From CAZHZT01 sp964537285 (GTDB lineage Bacteria > Bacteroidota > Bacteroidia > Chitinophagales > Saprospiraceae): 21,748 bases of DNA. The notes beneath the pieces are model-generated. The model saw only the letters and a program-made list of their open reading frames with translations, was not told the DNA's origin and searched no databases. This document shows positions 13,562 to 18,815 of this stretch, piece after piece. The stretch lies in the NCBI GenBank assembly GCA_964537285.1, contig CAZHZT010000097.1, positions 1 through 21,748 of the forward strand, written 5' to 3'. The stretch's first letter is position 1. The number at the start of each line of letters is the position of its first letter. Both the position numbers and the translations under genes were made by a program.

Positions 13562-14500
13562 CTATTTTTTGATTAATTCGTGGCGTTTTAAAACGGATTG
13601 GACGTATTCAATGGTTTTGCCAACCAGTTCTGCAATGTCTTGCAAAAAGATTCCTTTATTGAAGGCATTGACAATAACTTCTTCTAGAGCTTCTTGTCGA
13701 GCTTCTTGTCGACCTTCACGACGACCTTTTTCAAGAATGGCTTCGTACCCTGTCATATTTATTTTTTTTAAAGGTTCTGGAACTTTTTTGATAAGATTTT
13801 CTACTTCTTCTTCTGTAAATTTACAAGTTTCAATGATATAAACGAATAAAGATAAAACGTAGTTCCGAAATTTTTGGTTTTCGATTTCTACGACTTTTGA
13901 TAGATTCGCAAATATCCCATAAGTATGATTGTTAAAATACTCTTTTTCGCCGTAATGTTTGAAAGCTAAAAGGGCGTTCACTAAAAATATGGTTTCTAAA
14001 TCCAATATTTCTTCATCGCTTTTATTTGAAATATCAATGGCAATATAATCGAAGCCGGGGATGTACTGTTTTATTAATTCATTTGAAAACCCGGGGTAGT
14101 CATCGAAATTCTTAGGTGTCCAGGTTCTTTTCCCGTGATAAATAATTGCGGCTACTACTGGTGTAACAGGAAGCTTTGATTTGATTTGATGATCCCACAT
14201 CTCTAGCATGTACCTTAATAGTTGCAGATGGGGATGTGTCGGCGGGTCACTTTTGTGTTCTAGTAGAATAGATATTTTTATGGTTTGATCTTCCAGCTTA
14301 CACTCGAAATTGATGTCTGAATGAAAGCCTTTCAATTTTGGAGAGATAAAAGATGCTTTTCCTTCTTTTAGAGACGAAAGATTTAATGCGTCCAATAATT
14401 TCTTTGGAAGAAAATGCTCAAGAAACTTCCTTGTTGAATTTAAGTCAGAGAAAACAGCCTTAAAAAACTTATCATGTGGGTTGTTAAGCGAGTTATCCAT
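13562..14500 (-). CDS. Rpn family recombination-promoting nuclease / PD-(D/E)XK 'transposase_31-like' protein
   Basis: A 312-aa protein with the Rpn N-terminus NPHDKFFKAVFSDLNSTRKFLEHFLP and a PD-(D/E)XK nuclease core: Asp62 in FHSDINFEC and Glu81-x-Lys83 in ILLEHKS, followed by the family's HPHLQLLRYMLEMWDH and the IIYHGKRTWTP stretch. In E. coli, RpnA-D are DNA endonucleases that raise recombination; they are not true transposases. The C-terminal region has the family's charged repeat EKGRREGRQEARQEALEE, encoded by a 12-bp tandem repeat at 13687-13722. A short helical tail (FNKGIFLQDIAELVGKTIEYVQSVLKR) looks like a helix-turn-helix. It has its own promoter (14513-14543) and leads the unit with the WD40 gene. 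No terminal repeats flank it, so it is not an active insertion sequence. Confidence 0.9.
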   Translation of the reverse strand: MDNSLNNPHDKFFKAVFSDLNSTRKFLEHFLPKKLLDALNLSSLKEGKASFISPKLKGFHSDINFECKLEDQTIKISILLEHKSDPPTHPHLQLLRYMLEMWDHQIKSKLPVTPVVAAIIYHGKRTWTPKNFDDYPGFSNELIKQYIPGFDYIAIDISNKSDEEILDLETIFLVNALLAFKHYGEKEYFNNHTYGIFANLSKVVEIENQKFRNYVLSLFVYIIETCKFTEEEVENLIKKVPEPLKKINMTGYEAILEKGRREGRQEARQEALEEVIVNAFNKGIFLQDIAELVGKTIEYVQSVLKRHELIKK

Positions 14501-14512
14501 CTAATTTTCACG

Positions 14513-14543
14513 CAAAAATAAAGTTTAAGTTGTATTTTGTCAA
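14513..14543 (-). promoter_or_regulatory. Bacteroidota-type promoter of the Rpn gene
   Basis: On the minus strand TTG (14541-14543), 20 bp, then TATTTTTG (14513-14520) matches the TTTG-N19/20-TAnnTTTG pattern of the primary sigma factor of Bacteroidota, with the -33 box lacking one T. It lies 12 bp upstream of the ATG at 14500, so the leader would be very short. It could drive the Rpn-WD40 unit and, before the mobile element inserted, dcd. Confidence 0.6.
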
Positions 14544-14599
14544 TTATTTATTGAATAATATTTTAAGAAATGTATAAAGGGTTGTTTTGGTCGTATAAG

Positions 14600-15175
14600 T
14601 TAAGCGAAATCCATGTTTTTAGATAAAGTTAAAAGCCCATCGCAAAAAAAATCAACCTGAAAACCACCCTTCAACTTTTCTTTCAATAGCTCTTCTTCAT
14701 CCTTCTTGCCCGAAATGTGCACTGTAAACATACCCAGGCGCTGGCCAAACTCTATATCAGAAATGGAGTCGCCAACCATCACGGATCGCTGAAAGTCAAT
14801 CTCCGGAAAATCTGCTTGAGCTTGAATTGCCATTGCTGGATTGGGCTTACGGCAGTTTGGTTGAATTGTTTTTAAGTCGGGGCAGTAGTAAATTCCATCA
14901 ATTTGACTACCCGCTTTTTCTATAGCATGCCTTAATTTTTGGTGAATCAAGTTAAGCTCAGAAATAGTCATTAAACCTTTTCCAATCCCTTGTTGGTTGG
15001 TAACGATGAGCATTCGTCCAAAAACTTTATTAAAAATGGCCAGGGCTTCCAGTACGCCGGGAAGGAACTCAAACTCTTCCCATGTTTTTACATATGCTCC
15101 TGGAATACGGCGGTTTATGACTCCGTCTCGGTCTAGAAACAAGGTCCAGTTTTTATCGAAGTGTGGTAAAATCAT
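14600..15175 (-). CDS. HAD-IIIA phosphatase, GmhB/histidinol-phosphatase-like
   Basis: A 191-aa HAD hydrolase of the D-glycero-D-manno-heptose 1,7-bisphosphate 7-phosphatase type. Motif I is FLDRDGVIN (nucleophile Asp15, acid Asp17), motif II IVTNQQGIGKG (Thr59), motif III Lys110 in CRKPNP, and motif IV VGDSISDIEFG (Asp136). Heptose phosphatases act in ADP-heptose synthesis for lipopolysaccharide. The zinc loop usual in GmhB (Cys-x-His...Cys-x-Cys before the RKP) is partly lost: YCPDLKTIQPNCRKP retains Cys98 and Cys108, but has Asp100 and Asn107 in the other positions. Either zinc binding has changed or the substrate differs, so I withhold the symbol. No heptose genes are next to it. ATG 15175 is a clear start. 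The promoter is not recognisable. Confidence 0.85.
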   Translation of the reverse strand: MILPHFDKNWTLFLDRDGVINRRIPGAYVKTWEEFEFLPGVLEALAIFNKVFGRMLIVTNQQGIGKGLMTISELNLIHQKLRHAIEKAGSQIDGIYYCPDLKTIQPNCRKPNPAMAIQAQADFPEIDFQRSVMVGDSISDIEFGQRLGMFTVHISGKKDEEELLKEKLKGGFQVDFFCDGLLTLSKNMDFA

Positions 15176-15274
15176 TTATTGTATTTTATAAGAGAGAACT
15201 GAAAACTAATCAAACTTAAAGTGCGATTTAGCGAGGAACGGTCAACGGGAAACGATTGAAAACATGCAAATAAA

Positions 15275-15301
15275 AGACTTGTTCTTCAGCTGATTAATGA
15301 G
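15275..15301 (+). repeat. Half copy of the AGACTTGTTCT-ended repeat, in a 271-bp gap
   Basis: AGACTTGTTCTTCAGCTG followed by ATTAATGAG resembles the left end of copies A (1215) and B (6651). No matching right end is seen before the SDR gene. The rest of the gap 15176-15446 has a CCGTT-type word (15236-15256) and a small hairpin AACCAAAA...TTTTGGTT (15406-15425), possibly in the leader of the next gene. No gene or RNA is evident. Confidence 0.5.
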
Positions 15302-15452
15302 CTTCATTGGCGCTCTTTTTTTATCATTTGCAACTTGCATTAAGAAATTGAGTTTTAGCACTAGCTCCTAGTAAAAATCCTCGTAAAAATAATTCTCTTT
15401 TGATAAACCAAAACCTATTTTGGTTGTATTGGTGAAATAAAAAAGGATGCAA

Positions 15453-16472
15453 ATGTCAAAAGTTCTATTAACCGGAGTTACCGGATTTTTGGGTTCTCAT
15501 ACCGCAATCCAGTTACTGAATAAAGGCTATGAAGTACTTGGTACTTTAAGAAATAAATCACGCGCGGACGAAATAAAGTCCGTCATTTCACAGCATACTT
15601 CAAATATTCGCAATCTTCATTTTGCCGAAGCAGATCTGGTGAATAGTGAAGTATGGCAAGAACTAACCAAGGGCATTGAATATGTAATGCACATTGCTTC
15701 TCCGTTTCCAAGGGAATTGCCGAAAAATGAAGACGACCTGATTATCCCGGCCAAAAATGGTGCGCTGAATGTCCTGAAAGCTGCTTCTGCCAATGGCGTT
15801 AAAAGAGTCGTTATGACTTCATCTTCCGGCTCAATCACTTATGGCCGGCCGAAATCGCAACGTAGTGCAATCTATACAGAGAAAGACTGGACAGATTTCA
15901 CGAATAAAAAAGATAGTACGCCTTATTTCAGAAGTAAAACCATTGCCGAAAAAGCGGCCTGGGATTTCATCAAAAAGGAGAATAGTGGCCTGGAGTTAAC
16001 AACGATCTGCCCCGGAGCAATTCTTGGCCCGGTACTCGAAAAGGATTTCGGAACGTCTGCCAATATTGTCATTAAAACTATGGATGGAAGTGCTCCAGCC
16101 ATACCTCCCATTGGTTTTGATATGTCTGATGTTCGTTCAATCGCTAATTTGCATATCTTGGCTATAGAAAGCCCTGGCGCTGCAGGAGAAAGATTTATCG
16201 GTGGGTCTGGGTTTTTATCTTTTAAAAATGTAGCAGATATTCTACGGGAAAAATACCCCGATCGCAAAATTCCTAAAGCCATGTTGCCTCCCTTTGCAGT
16301 GCGCTTATTTTCTTATATTGATAACACCCTAAAACCCATTTTAATCGACCTTGGGGTAGAACGGCAACTCGATAACTCCAAAGCAAAAAAAGTGCTCAAT
16401 TGGGAGCCTTTGCCTCCAAGAGAGGCCGTTTTGGCTTGTTCGGAAAGCTTAATTAAACTAGGGATAGTATAA
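15453..16472 (+). CDS. NAD(P)-dependent extended SDR, dihydroflavonol-4-reductase-like
   Basis: A 339-aa Rossmann oxidoreductase. The nucleotide-binding TGVTGFLGSH lies at the N-terminus, followed by AEADL, then HIASPF. The catalytic set is Ser in MTSSSGS, Tyr158 and Lys162 in YFRSKTIAEKAAWDF, and then the TICPGAILGPVL loop. This is the DFR/cinnamoyl-CoA reductase/aldehyde reductase group of extended SDRs, which reduce varied ketones and aldehydes; bacterial substrates are mostly unknown. I prefer ATG 15453 to ATG 15447, because AAAAGGA lies 6 bp upstream of 15453; the difference is two residues. It stands alone and converges on the ybbR-like gene. The name implies no flavonoid metabolism. 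Confidence 0.92.
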   Translation: MSKVLLTGVTGFLGSHTAIQLLNKGYEVLGTLRNKSRADEIKSVISQHTSNIRNLHFAEADLVNSEVWQELTKGIEYVMHIASPFPRELPKNEDDLIIPAKNGALNVLKAASANGVKRVVMTSSSGSITYGRPKSQRSAIYTEKDWTDFTNKKDSTPYFRSKTIAEKAAWDFIKKENSGLELTTICPGAILGPVLEKDFGTSANIVIKTMDGSAPAIPPIGFDMSDVRSIANLHILAIESPGAAGERFIGGSGFLSFKNVADILREKYPDRKIPKAMLPPFAVRLFSYIDNTLKPILIDLGVERQLDNSKAKKVLNWEPLPPREAVLACSESLIKLGIV

Positions 16473-16555
16473 TGCAAGGCCATTCAATTGAGGCTAAATC
16501 ATTGGTAATTTGTATCAAATTATCACCTGTCGGCTTCGTTTTTTACAAATTCCTC

Positions 16556-17515
16556 CTATTGGCCCAAGAAGAAATATTCCACTGAATTAGGGTAGAAGCT
16601 AACCTGAGAAGCTTTGGAATGTTTCTGGCTTAAGATTATCGGAACAGTATTGTTTATTGAAGGCGTATTTATCTGGCCAAGGTCAACCTTTACAACGAAG
16701 CTATCTCTGGAGATTGCTTCATATTGGCTTATGCCCACTAAACAGGAAAGACGAACGGATTTAGGAATGATCTGAACGCTATCCGGCTCATTTTCAATTG
16801 TTATCGGAATAAACATAGTCTTTTCTGTTAAGGCTTCTACTTTTAAGGTGAAATCTACCGTCAAAGGTTCAATACGGATAGCTTCATTGGCTGGAGTATT
16901 TAAATTTAGCTCTAGATCGGTATCTTTTTTAACATCTTTTAATGTAAAAGGAACATTTGACCAGCTAAAAATACTATCCACTATAGGCTTAGGGCCGGCA
17001 ATAGAAACAGAATCCAGGCTTATACTTGGAGGGTATAAGGCATGGTAACCATTGGCAAAGCTAATATTTGCTTTCAGGTTTAACGGAATATTCTTAACTA
17101 CCTTATCTGCAAGTTGAATGCGAATGAACTCAGGGCTTACGTCCTGTACTTCCATTTCTACTGGAAGTTTATCCCGAATTTTTGCCTCTAACCAGCTAGA
17201 CCCTTTCATCATTTCTTCCACTTCACTTATTTCAAGCACGAGCCTGGGAGTAGGAGAGAAGGAGGCCGTCATTAAGCTCCATCCACTTCCCACTACCGTT
17301 GCATCGATAGATGAAGGGGGAACGATCATAAACGTTTTATCTTCTGCAAGTTGATAGGAAATGGGAATAGAGAAGGTGGTTTTAAAATCCTGGGACAGTT
17401 TTACTAAAAGCCAAAACAACAAAGCAATGCCCATACAGAGTAAAAGCACTGCTCTGTCACTTTGAAAAAAGAAATCAATTTTTTCCCGGGTTAAAAGCTT
17501 AAGCTTTTTTGCCAT
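16556..17515 (-). CDS. YbbR-like domain protein
   Basis: A 319-aa membrane-anchored protein: a cytoplasmic N-terminus, one membrane helix at about 22-40 (AVLLLCMGIALLFWLLVKLS), and an extracytoplasmic region made of repeated beta-rich YbbR domains (for example FSIPISYQLAEDKTFMIV..., NIPLNLKANISFANGYHAL, MFIPITIENEPDSVQIIPKSVRLSC). In Firmicutes YbbR/CdaR regulates the diadenylate cyclase CdaA, but no cyclase gene is near, so that role is not implied. In Bacteroidota it usually follows yajC, as here. The ATG is inside the end of yajC (17-bp overlap, +1 frame shift relative to it), so the two are translationally coupled. The end of the gene converges on the SDR gene with 83 bp between them. Confidence 0.88.
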   Translation of the reverse strand: MAKKLKLLTREKIDFFFQSDRAVLLLCMGIALLFWLLVKLSQDFKTTFSIPISYQLAEDKTFMIVPPSSIDATVVGSGWSLMTASFSPTPRLVLEISEVEEMMKGSSWLEAKIRDKLPVEMEVQDVSPEFIRIQLADKVVKNIPLNLKANISFANGYHALYPPSISLDSVSIAGPKPIVDSIFSWSNVPFTLKDVKKDTDLELNLNTPANEAIRIEPLTVDFTLKVEALTEKTMFIPITIENEPDSVQIIPKSVRLSCLVGISQYEAISRDSFVVKVDLGQINTPSINNTVPIILSQKHSKASQVSFYPNSVEYFFLGQ

Positions 17516-17777
17516 ACAAACTATCGGTCATTTCCTTTGAAACGGCATTATTCGTTACTCTAATAACCGTTTTACTGTCAATTGCCAGGTGTACAACATT
17601 ATCTTCGACTTTCTGTATTTTCCCAATGATCCCACTTGCTGTGACTACTTCGTCTCCTTTTTGTAGTTCTTCAACAAATTTTTGTTGTTCTTTTTGTTTC
17701 TTAGCTTGTGGCCGGATCATAAAAAAGTAAAAGGTGGCGAAGATTAAACCGAAAATTACCAGACTTGGAATATCCAT
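17499..17777 (-). CDS. yajC: Preprotein translocase subunit YajC
   Basis: A 92-aa protein: one N-terminal membrane helix (IPSLVIFGLIFATFYFFMIRPQAKKQKEQQKF), followed by the conserved LQKGDEVVTASGIIGKIQKVEDNVVHLAIDSKTVIRVTNNAV domain. This is YajC, a partner of SecDF and the SecYEG translocon. I start it at ATG 17777, not at the ATG at 17810. The latter is created by the end of mobile element copy 4 (ATGTCAAAGAAC is the complement of its terminus) and would add 11 residues that the family does not have. The native distance to the upstream DUF1573 gene is enlarged by this element, whose TSD begins 12 bp upstream of the ATG. The downstream ybbR-like gene overlaps the 3' end. Confidence 0.94.
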   Translation of the reverse strand: MDIPSLVIFGLIFATFYFFMIRPQAKKQKEQQKFVEELQKGDEVVTASGIIGKIQKVEDNVVHLAIDSKTVIRVTNNAVSKEMTDSLYGKKA

Positions 17778-17797
17778 ATGATTAATGTTGGTTTTGT

Positions 17798-17909
17798 AGT
17801 TCTTTGACATAAATTGTGAAAAAATGGAACTTCAAAATGATAACCCTTTCAGCCACAAGGGCATTCAAGGGGTATCATTTTGAAGTTCCACACAATTTGT
17901 CGAAGAACG
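17798..17909 (+). mobile_element. MITE-like palindromic element, copy 4 (112 bp, TSD GGTTTTGT)
   Basis: GTTCTTTGACATAAATTGTG (17799 onward) and GTCGAAGAAC (ending 17908) are the ends. The perfect 8-bp duplication GGTTTTGT is at 17790-17797 and 17910-17917. This target is less AT-rich than the others, so a chance match is even less likely. The loop is in the common orientation. The copy lies between DUF1573 and yajC, 20 bp upstream of the yajC start, and creates a false in-frame ATG at 17810. Confidence 0.93.
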
Positions 17910-17952
17910 GGTTTTGTTAATTGAATCTATGATTTATGCGGTTTATGGGAAA

Positions 17953-18023
17953 CGGATAAGGGGAAAGGAAAGTTTTATTATTGGTCAAAGTCCAACAATA
18001 AAACTTTCGTTTGCCGTTATCCG
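17953..18023 (-). terminator. 32-bp-arm hairpin directly after the DUF1573 gene
   Basis: The arms 17953-17984 and 17992-18023 pair over 32 positions with four mismatches around a 7-nt loop. The hairpin begins 3 bp past the stop of DUF1573 (18027). It may terminate or attenuate the transcript before yajC, or stabilise the upstream mRNA. No U-run is obvious. The outer part of each arm contains the dispersed CGGATAA...AAACG word seen at 4570. Confidence 0.6.
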
Positions 18024-18026
18024 CAT

Positions 18027-18524
18027 TTATTTAGGTTTTACAATTCCCTTTAATGAGACACGCGTGCTTTTTGGGTATGTATTGGCTATAACTGTTACAG
18101 GTTTCACCTGTTTCCCCAAGCGGCCTTCACTATTAAATTTCACCCTGATCTCTCCTTTTCCTCCAGGAGGAATGGGCTCTTCAGGATATTCAGGAACCGT
18201 ACACCCACAGGTGGATGTTGCATTGGTGATAATTAGATCCACTTTGCCTATATTCGTGAAGGGGTAAACATGTTCTACCACTTCCCCTTGAGTGACTTCT
18301 CCAAAATCGAATGTACTTTCCTTAAAAGACATTTTCGCAACGTTTACAGTATCCATTGGCTCCGTTGCTGAAACAGGGTTCCGAATAATGTCAGAAACTT
18401 TATCGCCTCCCTTTAAGGCTATGGTTTTTACTTTTTCTTCATTTGATTCAGATTTTCCTTTACATCCCATTACTGAAATGCAAAAAACAGGCAGAGAAAC
18501 AAGGATAATTAGTTTTAGCTTCAT
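18027..18524 (-). CDS. DUF1573 lipoprotein
   Basis: A 165-aa lipoprotein. The signal MKLKLIILVSLPVFCISVMGC has lipobox VMGC (Cys21). After an unstructured linker comes a DUF1573 domain: FKESTFDFGEVTQGEVVEHVYPFTNIGKVDLIITNATSTCGCTVPEYPEEPIPPGGKGEIRVKFNSEGRLGKQVKPVTVIANT. The CGC pair and the PxPPGGKGEI turn are the family's hallmark. The fold is immunoglobulin-like, and the role is unknown. In Bacteroidota the gene usually precedes yajC. I use ATG 18524. The frame stays open upstream to a TTG at 18572, but those 16 residues come from mobile element copy 5. The element's TSD ends 10 bp before the ATG, so the leader is almost entirely the element. Confidence 0.93.
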   Translation of the reverse strand: MKLKLIILVSLPVFCISVMGCKGKSESNEEKVKTIALKGGDKVSDIIRNPVSATEPMDTVNVAKMSFKESTFDFGEVTQGEVVEHVYPFTNIGKVDLIITNATSTCGCTVPEYPEEPIPPGGKGEIRVKFNSEGRLGKQVKPVTVIANTYPKSTRVSLKGIVKPK

Positions 18525-18542
18525 CGAGTTATTAATTTTTGA

Positions 18543-18653
18543 CGTTCTTTGACAAATTGCGTGGAACTTCAAAATGATAACCCTTGAATACCCTTGTGGT
18601 TGAAAGGGTTATCATTTTGAAGTTCCATTTTCCACAATTTATGTCAAAGAACT
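18543..18653 (-). mobile_element. MITE-like palindromic element, copy 5 (111 bp, inverted, TSD ATTTTTGA)
   Basis: This copy runs on the minus strand: its left end (with the extra TA and GAAAAT) is at high coordinates (CCATTTTCCACAATTTATGTCAAAGAAC ends at 18652, split here only for reading), and its right end is at 18544. The perfect duplication ATTTTTGA lies at 18535-18542 and 18654-18661. In element orientation its loop matches copies 1, 2 and 4. It sits in the divergent gap between DUF1573 and the T9SS protein gene. Confidence 0.92.
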
Positions 18654-18815
18654 ATTTTTGAAAACACATAAATACAAAAATAACAGAAAAAACAGCTTTT
18701 GTCATATAGAAATGATCGATTCTTCTTTAATGACACAAAAACTATTAGAAATTCAATTAACTTACGCAGAAAATTATTCGTTCTATCTGTTATTAACAAA
18801 TTAATCTTTCTGAAG

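Noticed and set aside
13562..14500. The Rpn-type gene as an active insertion sequence
   Set aside because: Older annotations call the family transposase, but there are no terminal inverted repeats or target duplications around it, and Rpn proteins act as nucleases.
16505..16545. Terminator between the SDR and ybbR-like genes
   Set aside because: GGTAATTTG...CAAATTATCACC can pair only weakly and the T-run is distant, so I do not list it as a feature.
17914..18267. Plus-strand open frame, 117 aa
   Set aside because: It lies antisense to DUF1573, which has a lipobox and domain motifs; the frame has no leader or family features.
82..18653. Repeats as rRNA leader fragments, since GTTCTTTGAC also occurs before rRNA genes in Bacteroidota
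   Set aside because: No rRNA sequence follows any copy, and the full palindrome with target duplications is better explained by transposition.
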